A DNA stretch of 64,000 nt from NCBI GenBank assembly GCA_013397935.1, contig VZRN01001158.1, positions 494,047 to 558,046 of the forward strand, written 5' to 3'. This DNA is from Dasyornis broadbenti. Taxonomy: Eukaryota; Chordata; Aves; Passeriformes; Dasyornithidae. Position 1 is the first letter of the stretch. The number at the start of each line of letters is the position of its first letter. The notes beneath the pieces are model-generated. The model was given only the letters and a program-made list of their open reading frames with translations. It did no database searches and was not told where the DNA came from. Shown here piece after piece: positions 48,590 through 61,020 of this stretch. The position numbers and the translations under genes were made by a program.

Positions 48590-50189
48590 CTGCAGTGGGA
48601 GAGAGAGTGTTAGAGGATCCCTGCAGGAAGTGCCACACACAGACCTCAGCTGTCATGCCCTGTTTGCAGGAGGGCAGTGCTACCCAGCTGTGACAGCAGT
48701 GACACTGCACACTGGTGACACCGCTCTGTACAGGGACAGGGTAGCCCCGTGAGAAAAGAAACCTCTGGTTTTCATGGCATTCACACAGGGTTGGAGCATG
48801 GTGGTTTGTCTGGTTTTGGAGCACTCAATTTGAAAAGCATTTCAGCAGGTCACTTCCTTCTAACGTACTACTGCTAATCGGTTCCTGCACCAACTGTCTC
48901 TACATGAGGGAAGATTGGTGGGAATGAAGCAAAACTGGGCAAGAGATTGTTTTCCTGGGAGCCTCTAGATTCCACTCTCAGGTTCCTGAGTTGGTGTGTC
49001 CAGAGAAGAAAAAAGCCAGTGGACAGAGCAGTGTCACACACATCGACCAGACACAGGGAGCCCTGCTCAGTGACAGAAGAAAAAGAAGACAAGGTGTGGC
49101 TCCTGAGACCTGAGGAAACACCACACCCTGGCAGGCTGGAGCAACGCCAAGCCCTCTGTCTGCCCACTGCATGAGCGAGGGAACAGCTCCAGGCATGGGA
49201 CAAGCTCCATCACGGATTTGGGCAGGGGGCAGAACGGGCAGCAGCTGTTAATGAACTAACGGGAGATGGAGAGCTTACTCCTTCAAACCAATTGCAGAAA
49301 CTTCTAAGCAGTTTGCTCAAGTAACTCTATTCACACCAACTAACTACTTTTACATTTAAAAAGGAGCTATGGAAGCACCACATTTCCACAGCTCCTCCTT
49401 GGACATGGTACGGGGTTTACTGAAGCAGAAGTAGCTCATGTGCTAATTTCAGTGAGCCTCCAGGAGGCCTTCAGACTAAATTCCCTTCACTAATTTTGTC
49501 TGAAGACACAAAAAAATCCCCCAAGGCCGTTGCAATGTTATGAGCATTCCTGGATTTTCCTTTTGTTTTCCCACCTCCCAAACCCTCTGCTCTCACATTG
49601 ACACTTTCTTTGTACCTCCCTGCCTCTATGAGTTCGTTCTCTATGGAAACTTCTCCTCCAACTGGAGCCATGCATCTAGCATTTTCTTAATGACCTGAGA
49701 GAAACAGCAACACTTATCTGCAAACAGGTTAAGATATTTAAATTTTTCCCCAAACACTCCATCATTCCCCAGCAACTCTGACAAAGCCCAAGTCCCTGTG
49801 TCCTCTGAAGAGCTTCATGGTTCAGATCTCCTCTCTATCTGTTCTTTGGGGCTGCGCATGCCTAGTTCCTGTCTCTAACAGCACAACTTGCACTGGTGCT
49901 GTCATGCAAATAATAATAATCTCAATTTGTGAAATTGCTTTTTTTCCCCCCTATGTTATCACCAGTGAAGGAACCCTCCATTAGACTTCATGCAGGTTTC
50001 CAATGGCTTATAAATCTAGCAGTGGTGTAAAAGACCCATCTCATTGCTTTTTTGAACAAGTAACAAACACTCCTTGGCATCAGTATGTACTCATGGAAGT
50101 TGATTACACGAAGCACAGAGATAGACACACATAACTTGGGTGTGCAGCTCTCATAACAACATTGTCTGCCACAAATTCCAAGTGATTGC
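48590..50189 (-). other. COX10 intron, 3' part
   Basis: Intronic sequence between the last two COX10 coding exons. I see no further exon, RNA or repeat in this stretch. Confidence 0.6.
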
Positions 50190-50545
50190 ATGGAATCACA
50201 GAATGGTTTGGAAAGGACCTTAAAGATCAACTCATTCCACACTCATGCTGTAGGCAGGGACACCTTCCACTGTCCCAGGCTGCTCCAAGCCCCAGTGTCC
50301 AACCTGGCCTTGGACACTTCCAGCGATCCAGGGGCAGCCACAGCTTCTCTGGGCACCCTGTGCCCGGGCCTCAGCACCCTCACAGGGAGGAATTTCTTCC
50401 TCACATCTAATCTAAACCTACACTCTGTCAGTGTGAAGCCATTCCCGCTTGTGACTCCGGGTTCTTGTAAATAGTTTCTCTCCATGTTTCTTTTAGGCCC
50501 CTTCTGGTACTGAAAGGCCACAATTAGGTCACTCCTTTTCCTGGT
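50190..50545 (-). mobile_element. CR1 LINE 3' fragment
   Basis: Minus-orientation CR1, same strand as COX10. On plus it opens with GGAATCACAGAATGGTTTGG and AAAGGACCTTAAAGATCAAC, then CAACCTGGCCTTGGACACTT, AGCCACAGCTTCTCTGGGCA, AGGAATTTCTTCCTCACATC and AGGCCCCTTCTGGTACTGAA. It is one of the better-preserved copies in the window. Confidence 0.95.
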
Positions 50546-53500
50546 CTATGGCCCAAAATGCTTCAAATCCAGCTATTCAGTCCTTCTAAAGTCGAGTTTT
50601 TGGATGTGGATTTTAGCACTTTTATAAATGGTAACCTTTTAACAGCTGAAAATTATGTACTCCAAAATTACCAATAATTTCAGAGTATCATGGCAAGAGA
50701 AGTCATTTTGGCCCTAACAAAACGGCATTTGATTCAGTTCTGCTGAAACCTGAGGGAGCAGCTCTGCTGAAATAAACCAAAATTAAACTTACTGAAGGAG
50801 CAAGTCTCCCTACACCAGGAGAAACAATGGAGAAAATGTTCTTGTCATAAGTCACTCTTAGTTTTCTCCTATTCTTGTAAAACACATTACTGGAGGTGAG
50901 ATCCTGAATGGGATACACCTAAGAGAGCAGTATTTTCCAAGTATCACATTTGACGTGCTTTAGATTGTCATTGTTCAGGACCTAGGTAAAGGTGAGCTAC
51001 AATTATCCATCAGCTAAGGACACTTAAGCAGATGGAGCCACGGCCTAAGACACAGAGCGGAGACCGTCCCTGCTTTCCATGGCTCCGGACCCGTGTCCAA
51101 GTCCCTGTGTTTCGGCTCTAACATAGGTTTTGCTTATTCAGTTGTTCAAATGTTGTGTGCAGCCAAGCTCAAAACACACCCTAAACCTCAAGCACACAAA
51201 GCCCTTTAACAGCTCCCTAACTACTACGCCATTAAAAAAAAGTCATCTGGAGAAACCTTTGCACACAAACAGACCAACTAAAATACTTGAGGCTGGATTC
51301 CCATTTAAAAAGCTCTGATTTTTACATGCAAGCCTTTGGAATTTAATTACTTTGATTACATTACAACCATTGAGATAATTGATATTTTACAGAGAAGCCG
51401 AACAGTGGAACAATTTAATAGCCCATTATGAAGACTTTAACTGACCCGATCTTTTTGTTTGGTTCCCATGTGCTGGGACATCCTGTAATTTCCTCGGCCC
51501 AGGCTGAGGCTGTCGGGTTGTCAGAGACTTTTAAGTGTCACATAAGACTGATGACTTGCAAAGCACGGTACATGGTACAGCACAATTCAGCATCAAATGA
51601 GCTCACAGTAGGAATCCTGTCAAGCCCAGAGCAGACACTGTAATACTCATTAATTACTAGATGAATGTTAACTATGTCATAATTAAGCCAGCACTGTTTT
51701 TAAGCAATATTACAGCAAGACAAGCTCTGGAGACTAATCTGGTTCCAAACAGAGCTGAGTCTACTACATGGCCTCTGTGCTGTTCCCAACAGTTTGGGAA
51801 CTCAGCTTAATCATTGCAAATCTCCCTTTTCTCTACAGAGTTTACAATTAAACGAACATTAGACAAGGTTGTTACCAACTGGAACATGTGGAGCTGGTGC
51901 AGGGTTTGCAAAAGCAAAGCCAGTTGTGAGAGCAGAGTCATTGCTTGGGCAGCTGGAGACGGCCAGCACCCAGGGACATCCTGGAAAACTCAGGGACCCC
52001 CAGGGACATCCAGCGCCTTGGGGTCTCTTGGCTCCTCCACAGCTTGTGGAAATCTGAGCACAGGCAGACTGACAGGAACTCAGATCTCTCAGCTTTTCTG
52101 TGATCGTTCATGAATTGCAGGACCACAAGTAACTGCCTTGCTCATGGATATCCCAAACTCCTTGGCCTTTTTGGCCAGATTTTTAATTGCTGCAACTGAG
52201 CCCATTTATGGCCAATTCTTCTCTCCAAGTGTGAGAGCCTGGGACAGATGCAGCAGACACTTAGAAATCCCACTAACTTCTCAGATCAGTCCTGTTTGAT
52301 TTTGGAAAAAAATGAAGTCAACTAAGGAAAACAGGGCCCAGGTCTCCAGAACTCTTTCACTCTTGTGTGCAAAATACAGGAATAAAGTATTTTCCTCCTG
52401 AGTTCCTACTCTTTAATCTCTTTGCACTGGCTTAAATCATCTCAGAAGTTCCAGGATCACAGAGAACCAGCTAGGTCCTAAAGCACCCACGGAGATCAAG
52501 ATAAATAACAGGTTTTATCATTCCTCACAGATTTTAAAGTTAAGCTATAATTTCTTTCCTTAAATTCTTTTTTTGTGACTTATTTAAATAGTAATAGGCC
52601 TCCTTTTTAAAAACTAAGAACAAGCTGAGATTTTTATTTTATTTTAATATCTAAAGTCAAAATGTCAACTGGCGTTGAAGAAGGTAGAAAATGGTTCTTT
52701 CTGTAAATATATTTTTATCTAGTGAAATACTCAAGCTTTATAAATTGCACTTTTCCTAAAACAAACAGCATACTAAATTCTACAGTCGTTCAGCAACTGC
52801 TTGGATGTTTTACGGATCAATAAATTTGGGTAAGATTTGGAAATAATTGTGAGATGAGACTTCTGAAAGCAACTAGTGACATTGGGTTTGCAAACTACAG
52901 CAGCTGACAGTGTCATTTTCAGAATTACAAGAGCAAGAAGCACCCTCCTCTAAAGTTCTGCTCTTTACAGTGTCAAGAAGGCCATGAGGCTCTAAATCTT
53001 GACTGGAATTTCACGGTTTGCTCCTTCTAGAGCAATTTATGATGATCTCATTTGCTGGATGGCTCAAATCTCAGGTGAGAGAGCAGTGTCAGTGCAAGAG
53101 CCCAGTCCTTGATCTAAGCCAGACTAAGTCTCTGGGTAGGAAGAGCCCCTAAGAGCAGGAGACAGGAAAATGATTTTTAGGATGCAAGTCCTTGCAGGCC
53201 ATGAGCTCTGACCACTGGTTAACACCCGGAGAGGAGAGCAGAGCATTCGGTCAGCAAAAGCTCCTTGGGCTCACAGCAACATCAGTAACATAGCAATGAA
53301 AAGCTCCAGGAGCAAATGCCAGCTCCCCAAACTTCTCACGTCCGACAGAGAGTGTTCAAGTCCATACAACATCTATTCAAGAAAGAGCAAGTACATGCAG
53401 CTGCTGAGTTATCAGTGCCCACATAACTCTTCCTGAGCAAAGTGAGCAACCTGAAGCCTGCAAACCTACCTTCTCATCCACTAAAGGGCAGAAATTATGT

Positions 53501-54114
53501 TTGGATTCCGCTTGACTGTCTCATGCTGAGGATGCCACTGTCTTAAGCAATTTTATTTGAAATACGCCTCTTTCATGCTGGCAATACCTTTCATCATCAA
53601 AGAGCTTTATACCTGTTCAGTTGGCACATGGAGCCACAGTGATGGTTTCATCCACAGATGAATTATTTTAGCTGTCTGCCTTAAATGAGGCACAACAGTT
53701 TGGGATGGTCCAACTGAAACTCTCAAAAAAATTTCTAAAGACAAGTTTCTCCAGGGAAGAAAAAGACCTTGAGCTACAGGAGGGCACAGGCTGAAGCACA
53801 GCACGTGTTGGTAGAAGCTCCCAGCTTGGGAGCAGGCTCAGCTATGTCCGACCAGCCCGGGCAGGTGGGTGAACACGGGCCTATCCACACGAGTCAGGAC
53901 AAACATGTCCCAGATTATCTACAGGGACTGCTGTATCATCACCACGTTCCTGAAAAAATGCTGCAGAGGAACATGTGCTCTCTTCTTGCCCTTCTCATTG
54001 TTCTGTAAATAACACACAGTGCTTTCCCTCTGCACAGGGTTCTGCAAATCTCTTGGATCATGTTCAGGCTCCAGAAAGGACAAACACCTATTCACTTAAT
54101 CAATGAAACAAAAG

Positions 54115-54131
54115 AAAAAAAAAAAAAAAAA
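54115..54131 (+). repeat. A17 homopolymer
   Basis: Seventeen A on plus, 20 bases before an assembly gap. Confidence 0.85.
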
Positions 54132-54151
54132 GAAACAGAACAAAAACGGAG

Positions 54152-54162
54152 NNNNNNNNNNN
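54152..54162. other. Assembly gap (11 N)
   Basis: Eleven N between an A17 run and an A34 run. Homopolymer-driven assembly failure is the obvious cause, so the real length here is unknown. Confidence 0.99.
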
Positions 54163-54163
54163 C

Positions 54164-54166
<3 letters not shown>

Positions 54167-54200
<34 letters not shown>
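54167..54200 (+). repeat. A34 homopolymer
   Basis: The longest homopolymer in the window, 34 A in a row, right after a gap. It is U34 in a COX10 pre-mRNA. Length is unlikely to be reliable. Confidence 0.85.
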
Positions 54201-54202
<2 letters not shown>

Positions 54203-56818
54203 AACAGGAGCTAACCTGTAGCATCAGTTCAAGAACAGACTCGCTCCTTCTGTCTTTGCTTTGGTGCTGCATATGTATAACTGGGAAGTGGCCAACCAGG
54301 CATTAAAATAAACATGGAATAGTTAAATATCGGCTCAAAAACAGATGTTGAAATCTTACTGCATTTCCCAAAGCTGGTGTTTACTGCCTTGGCAACCTAA
54401 GAATGCTGTTTTGCTTAAAGCACAATTTTAGTAATTCTTCTGCCTTGAATAATGTGAAGGAATTTTAAAATTATTTCCAGACCTTGGTAGTTCTGACTTA
54501 TGAGAGGAAAGCACCAGCCTTTTGTCTCTAGGAAACAGGTACAGGTTTGTAAAGAGGGGAACGCTTTGGCAGTGTAAGCTCAGCCTCGTAATGGATCGTA
54601 GTGAGGAAACAACCACACACCGCTTGACTTGAGAGCGCACAACTGGCTCTCTTCCCTTAAAAGATGTTGAACAAATTACTTCACTGTAATCCAGACAAGG
54701 TAGATTAGAGCTCAGAGACTTGACTTGGTCTAGCTTTAACCAGCTGCTTGTGAGGACCCATGCTGTCTCAGGCTGCCTTTTCTACAAGAAATTTTATCAC
54801 AACCAGTTCAAAACTCTTCACCACAGTCCTACGTGAGTTTTACAGGATGTTACAGCCACAAGAAATGTACAGGATACATCCCCAAAACCTTTATTTTTTT
54901 ATCTTTTTTTATTTTTTTCTGTGCTCATTCACAAGCTTAACACAGTAGTCTTCCTTGGAGATTTCTAACTATAAGCAATTATGGGGGTAAAGAAAAAGAT
55001 TTTGAAATGTCATCAAAGCCTAGTTGCCCACTGCAGGTTCAATGTAATCTTAAAAGATTTGGGGGAATTGGTACAAAGATTTAGAGTAGTTTGGAGAGTC
55101 ATGGCCAGAACACACTGTGGTGTCCTGATCCATAAGGACTGGTTTGTTCAGCTCTTGGTTGTATTTTCTGTTTGTGAAGGAGAGATGGAAGGTACAATCA
55201 TTCCTGCCTATGCTTCAGCTTGCTCTGGTGATGGAAAATGATTGTTAAATCAATTGACTTCCAGTTACAAGTGTTCAAGCTACTGTCCTGATACCAACCC
55301 TCCTGAGGAGAAATGTTACCAGCTGCTTAATTCTTCCCACTGTCTTCAGGATTAGGAACAGGATTAGCTCGTCCCAATTTACATCCTAATTTGCAATTAT
55401 GAAGCCTTCTCAAACACAAAAACATTTGGGAATTACCTAGTCACTAACCTTAACCAAACTGATGCAATTCCCCACTACTTCGCTCACATTAGCACCACAC
55501 CAAGACGACAATCAGCATTTCTGCTTCCACTGGAAAACAAAAGCAGATGCTACTGCTTGTGCTGGATGCCGTGGAAGCGGCAAAGCAGCCTTGAGGGAAA
55601 AAAGGGAAAGTGTCACTTCTAAAGCTCCACACAAGGTCCCTGGGCTGGGACAATGGTCCCGGCTGTCAGTGGGGGATGCATGGCCCAGCCTGCATTGTGA
55701 CCCTCCAAGGCTACACCGTCATGGAAACCAAGGGCAAGGAGGAAAGCACTGGAAAACTCAAAAGCTTCATGGTCAGGGGTTTCAATAGCTGTTTCTTTTG
55801 AAGGATGGCACAAAAGGCCTGTGGAACAGGAGTGTCTAGGGGCTGTGATAGACTCCTCTGTGGCAGCACTGAAAGGGACGGGGATGTTGGCCGTGTGTTT
55901 GGCTTGTCTGCAAAACAAAAGGATGATCCTTGGTGTCCATCAGTAACAGGAAATGAAGTTGGCTGTGGGGTTTTTCACCTCGAGAGAGTGTTCCTAGCTT
56001 CTGCCTTTTAACAGAAGGAAGTCAGATGTCCTCAGGTATGCTCACCACACAGAGAAAAGCTGTGTGTGTACAGATACACACAGGCATGCGCACTTCTTGT
56101 GTGACACGCAACAGGTTACTGCAGCCAAAAGCCTCACAGGGAAACACATTTCATTACACAGGCAAGGCTGAGAAAACAACAACCCCATACATAACTCGCC
56201 TTAGCTAACCCCAGCAACAGATGCTATAAAAGTAGAGCCTGTTGGGTAAGATAAAAATATAGTCTTCTGCAAAAATGTTTAGGAAGTATTTACCAAAGGA
56301 CTGGACTCAGCAGAGGATTGCAAACCTGCAGAACCACACAGGGGCTCCTCGTCAGCCACCTCTTCCAGGCTCTGGCGGGGTTCCCACTAGCCCAAGGGTG
56401 CAAGTCCCTCCTGCAGACCCCTTGTCCTGATTTCCCTACAGGTGTTGTGTCTCACACCCAGGGGCATGGGGCTGCCCCCTCAGCCACACATGAGGTAGAG
56501 AACTGGGCTGCCTGTGAACCTTGTGGGGTCGGTCCCCAGGTGCCCCAGCAGTGGAACTGCCATTTCTTTTGTTTCTTATGAAAATGGAAAGGGAGAAAAA
56601 AATAGCCCACTGGCTTTTGTCCTAAATTCAGACCAGCTGCTCACTAGTATTGTCCCTCTGCCTCATTTTTAACAGTTTTTACCCCTACAAAGCACACTCC
56701 TGGGCCCCCAGCTCCATGTCTCATATGTCAGTGACATGAATATCTCTGTTTCCTCTGGAACAGACCACAGATTCTGCTGTCTTTCATCTGGGAAGTGAAA
56801 CCCTGAAAAGCTGAGTTT

Positions 56819-56844
56819 GCCAGTGGGAGTCAGCCAGTGGGAGT
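56819..56844 (+). repeat. Two-copy direct repeat, 14-bp period
   Basis: GCCAGTGGGAGT at 56819-56830 and again at 56833-56844, separated by CA. Confidence 0.9.
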
Positions 56845-57739
56845 TTATAGCCAGAGCCTCCTTTGCTCCGGCAGCAGGACACTGGAGTTGCCCTGCTCTG
56901 GCGGCTGGCTCCCAGACCTGCTCCCACATCAAGGGGCTTTGAAAGCTCCAAGTGCTTAACTGGAAGGGACACAAAAATCTCCAAGCTTATTTTGCATGCA
57001 ATTAAGCTGTTGTTTTGCCCTCCCTCCTACTGGCAGACAAGTGCTACACCAGAGAAGGTATGAGAGACTCCAGCCATTGACAGGTTGGGCACAGGCCCCC
57101 CCCTCTTTCCTAGCCTCTCTTTTTTTTGTTACTGAAACCATCCGTCTGCCAAATGTCACTAGCTGATAAGAACTGCCCATTTTAAATCCCCTTTTGTAAA
57201 TAGATGCTGGCTGACATAATTAATGTCTACCATACAGCACAATTTGAATTACAAAGTAAAGGCAATTTAAAAATCAGCCTCCACATGATTACAATTGATA
57301 CTGAGTCTATAAATTCCATAGCCCCAGGAATTATTTAAATTTCTGAAAATGAATGAAAATCAGTACAAGATGTCTTTCAGGGAAACGAGACCAGAAGTAG
57401 AGCATCTGAGATAACTAAACACTCTCTTGAGATAAACATTCTTTGGTGCAGTAATACCTATGGCTCCTGGGCCACCATGGCTCTGCAATGTCTGCTGGGC
57501 CGTCAGGGCCCTTATCTGCTCTGCCACTGCCACCTACTCAGAATAAATCCCTTCAGCTGATAAGCACATTAGGTTGAGGAGCCCTGCTTGTCACTTCCAT
57601 CTCACTGGGTGGTTCGTATGAATCCCGTGGCACCAAATTTCTCCACTCCATGGCACCGATCCTGCTCGCCGGCAGGATCCCGCCTTTAGCGCCTGAGCAC
57701 AGCACTGTCAGTGGAAGAAGTACAAAAGCTCTTGTGCCC

Positions 57740-58216
57740 CCAGCATGAGAAGGACACGGGACTGTTGGAGCAAGTCCAAAGGAGCCCACAAAGTTGATAA
57801 GGGGACTGAAGTGTCTTCCCTACAGGCTGAGAGAATTGGGGCTGTTCACTCTGGAGAAGAGAAAGTTGTACGGAGACCTCACAGCACCTTCCAGGATCTG
57901 AAGGACCTACAAAGAAGCCTGAGAATGACTCTGCATCAGGAACTGTAGTGGCAGGACAAGGGGAAATGGGTTCAAACTGAAAGAGGGGAAATTTAGATTT
58001 TATTAGGAAGAAATTCTTGGCTATGAGGGTGGTGAGGCCCTAGCAGAGGCTGCCCAGAGAAGCTGTGGCTGCCCCTTCCTGGAAAGTGTCCAAGGCCAGG
58101 CTGGACGGGGCTTGGCACAACCTGGTCCAACGAAAGGTGCCCCCACCACAGCAGGGGATTGGAATGAGATAATATATAAGATCCCTTCTAATCCAAACCA
58201 TTCTATGATTCTATGA
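57740..58216 (+). mobile_element. CR1 LINE 3' fragment, longest in the window
   Basis: Plus-orientation CR1 of about 480 bases. It begins near AGCATGAGAAGGACACGGGA, goes through GGAGCAAGTCCAAAGGAGCC, GGCTGTTCACTCTGGAGAAG, GGGTTCAAACTGAAAGAGGG and GCCCAGAGAAGCTGTGGCTG, and ends CCATTCTATGATTCTATGA. Its coding frames are broken. It lies antisense to COX10. Confidence 0.95.
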
Positions 58217-59121
58217 AAATGTATAAGGCAAAATATAGGCTGTGGCATTTGGAGACATTTACTCCAGACACAGTTTTTCTGTCAACTAGAAATAACAAGT
58301 TTAAAAGGACATTAGTCCGGGGAGAAAGAACAGCAGCACAAGGGTAATTTAAAGCATGTATACACTGTGCCTCTTACACACCAAAATAAACAGCACTGTT
58401 TCTTCCTAAGGATCCCTGTGCACAAGCTCAGCAGCATCACGGCACAGCCAGGAGCTCTCTTGTGGATCCCATGCAGGAGGAGGATCTGGCACAGAACAGG
58501 ACATACTACCAAGTTTGACCTCTCTTCCTGTCTCTCTACTATCACTTAAGGCTTTAAGTGAATGTCATTATTTTCCTGCTCGTCCTTCTCTTGTAAAATA
58601 ATTTGAAGGTATCTTGATTTATTACAAAAACGAATCTCTCCAGAAACAAATAGTTCCATGAAGGAGCAATGAAATCTGCTTTCAAGGAAGCAAGTGTGTT
58701 ACTGCAAATCACAGGCTGACAGTTAAGTTCTGCATAAATACCCCAGATATGTGGCAGTGATATCCGTGTGATAAATTACATTTATCACACACTTCTGACC
58801 GTCTCACCTGCACTCACTCCCCCACCGAGGAAATGTTAACATTCCTCATCTTTCATCAGTTTCAAACAGCTGCCATTAAAAAAACACAAAACCTCCAAAC
58901 CCACAACAAAGAATTCCACATCTTCCCAGAGATAACCTTATCTTTTGCTTTTGAAATGGAAGGTTTTCCCTAAATTACATCTCCCTAAATTACAAAATCC
59001 AGGATTGGGGGTGAGATGTTCAATCAGGCTTAAGAGCCTATAATTAAAGTTACCTATCGGGGCAGAAATGAAAGCAAACATTCCTGGGAAGTACCACGAG
59101 ATCTGCAAAGATGTGTAGTGT
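58217..59121 (-). other. COX10 intron between CR1 copies
   Basis: Ordinary AT-moderate intron with a perfect 10-bp inverted repeat at 58766-58790. No gene seen. Confidence 0.6.
58766..58790. repeat. Perfect inverted repeat, 10-bp arms, 5-base loop
   Basis: GTGTGATAAA (58766-58775), loop TTACA, then the exact reverse complement TTTATCACAC (58781-58790). Each arm contains a GATA core. Confidence 0.9.
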
Positions 59122-59335
59122 AAGAAATTGCTCAGAGGGCAGTGAAGCCCTGGCACAGGGTGCCCAGAGAAGCTGTGGCTGCCCCATCCCTGGAAGAGTT
59201 CAAGGCCAGGTTGGACGAGGCCTGGGGAAACGTGGTCACAGTGGAAGGTATCTGTGCCCACGGCAGGGGTTGGAACAAGATGGTCCTTAAGGCTCCCTAT
59301 GAACCCAAGTCATTCTATGATTCTATGATTATTCT
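59122..59335 (+). mobile_element. CR1 LINE 3' fragment
   Basis: Plus-orientation CR1 3' end. It contains CAGAGGGCAGTGAAGCCCTG, GCCCAGAGAAGCTGTGGCTG, TTCAAGGCCAGGTTGGACGA and GCAGGGGTTGGAACAAGATG. It finishes with the repeated tail ATTCTATGATTCTATGATTA. Confidence 0.95.
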
Positions 59336-61020
59336 ATAAATTAGAGCAAGAGCTTGCATCACCAGAAATATGAGGGTCCCAGATTTCTGTCTGCAAATAC
59401 ACAGTATTTGTTTCTTGTGCAAGAAATTGCCAAGGTATTCATCTTTGAAATAAGAAAGTCATAAACAAAATGAGGACAAATTAAAACAAGCCTGCACCAG
59501 TCTGAGATACTTTGTTATTAGTTCTGGAAAACCATCTTCAACTCTCTAAGGAATCATCTCCAACTCTCTCAAAGGACAAAGATGATCTCACAGCATCCAT
59601 GTCATGGAGCTCCTAAAGGGAGCAGACACAGCTGTCTGAGAGCACCACAAAACAGTTTAACACTTGGCTCCCCCCACAAATAGGGCTACATTTAAATATT
59701 GCTTTCCCTATAACCAGCAACATGTACAACAATGTGACTGCTGTGAGAAGATTACAAGGAGAGAAAATCCACAGGAAAATGTAAACTCAAAAAAACACTT
59801 TAGCGGTGAGAACCTTCCTTCTCATTAGTTTCCTGCCTCCCTTCCTTCACATTCCTCTTTGTTATCGAGTAGAATGATTTTTTTAAATGAGGTGCAAAGA
59901 CATTTTCACACCTCTACCTAAAACTAGGTTAAGTTTCCTCACTAATTACATATTATTAATGAGTTCAACCACTGAGACAAGGCTGGTTAGGGAAGGAAAG
60001 CAGGTCTGCACGCTGTGTATGGATGCACACGGATGCACGCCTGTATTCTGTATACGATGCAGACAGGGGCTGAACTCTCTTATTTTCAAAAGCAGAATGT
60101 TAAACACTGAAAATCAAAGTCTACAATGCCATCCTTTTCTTCTAGTTATTTCTTTTCTCTGTAAAAGTGTTTGTAGGGTTTGTGGGGTTTTGGGGTTTGT
60201 TTTTTTTTGTTTGGAGGTGTTTTTTTGGGTTTTTGTTTGTTTGTTTTTTGGTTGTTTTTTTAGTTATTTGTTTGTGTGTTTTGTTGGGGTTTTTTCTTTT
60301 GTTTTGTTTTTCATTTGATACTGAAACGTACTAAAATACTACATTCCAGTCCCTGCTTTCAGGACTCTCCCCAGGTGTGCTTCATTACAAACACCACTAT
60401 CAGCTCAATAACATTTCTTTCTCTATTAAACAAGCTGCCTGGTTTCTCTGATGCAGACTGGGAGGCAATCACAAAAAGTTTTAGCTACCCAGAACACACT
60501 GGTTATGTGCCAGATCACCATGTCCTGACAAAGTCTGCTTGGGTGGTTTAAAGTTATCCTCTTCCACTGGTGGCATCATTGCCAGGGATCAGCCCTTCCA
60601 CAGCAGAGCTGGCACAGGGACACATAACCACATTTTAGCTGCAAATTAGAGAGGAAGAGCTTACTTGGGCACCAGTGGGGTTGCCTGCTGCCCTCTCTGC
60701 TGCTGTACAGGGACAGCTTTGCTCTTTGAGAAATAGGTCTCAAGTCAACAAATTAAAGATAATGACAATCAGTGCCACTTTAACGCCAGGCTTTCACTGG
60801 CCTCCACAACAAGGGCTTTTGGAGACATGCAGCTCTGCACTCCAGCTCCTCTAGGCTGAACTCTGCAGGCACGTGAGTCATCCTCAGACACTAACTCTGC
60901 AATGAAGTGGCAAAACCAACGCAGAAATCCCCAAACAATGTGAGATTCAAGGTCTAAGTATCTGCAGCCAGAATGATAAAGGTCTTAAAAATACACATTT
61001 TGGTTTTAATTAGTTCTATA
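59336..61020 (-). other. COX10 intron with G/T-rich tract
   Basis: No exon seen. A striking G/T-rich low-complexity tract occupies 60160-60312; the rest is ordinary intron. Confidence 0.6.
60160..60312 (+). repeat. G/T-only low-complexity tract
   Basis: About 150 bases made almost only of T and G on the plus strand, with T runs up to nine and several G3-G4 runs (60176, 60184, 60192, 60227). The complement, C/A-rich, is what a COX10 pre-mRNA would carry. Confidence 0.85.

Larger units (their letters stand above)
50546..57739 (-). other. COX10 intron, central part
   Basis: No exon or structural RNA that I can support. Two A-homopolymers flank an 11-N gap near 54.15 kb. AT-rich, non-repetitive blocks at 51330-51690 and 57180-57440 have a conserved-element look (see findings). 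A 14-bp near-tandem repeat lies at 56819-56844. Confidence 0.55.

Noticed and set aside
57745..57948. 67-codon plus frame resembling a small gene
   Set aside because: It is the inside of a CR1 fragment (57740-58216).
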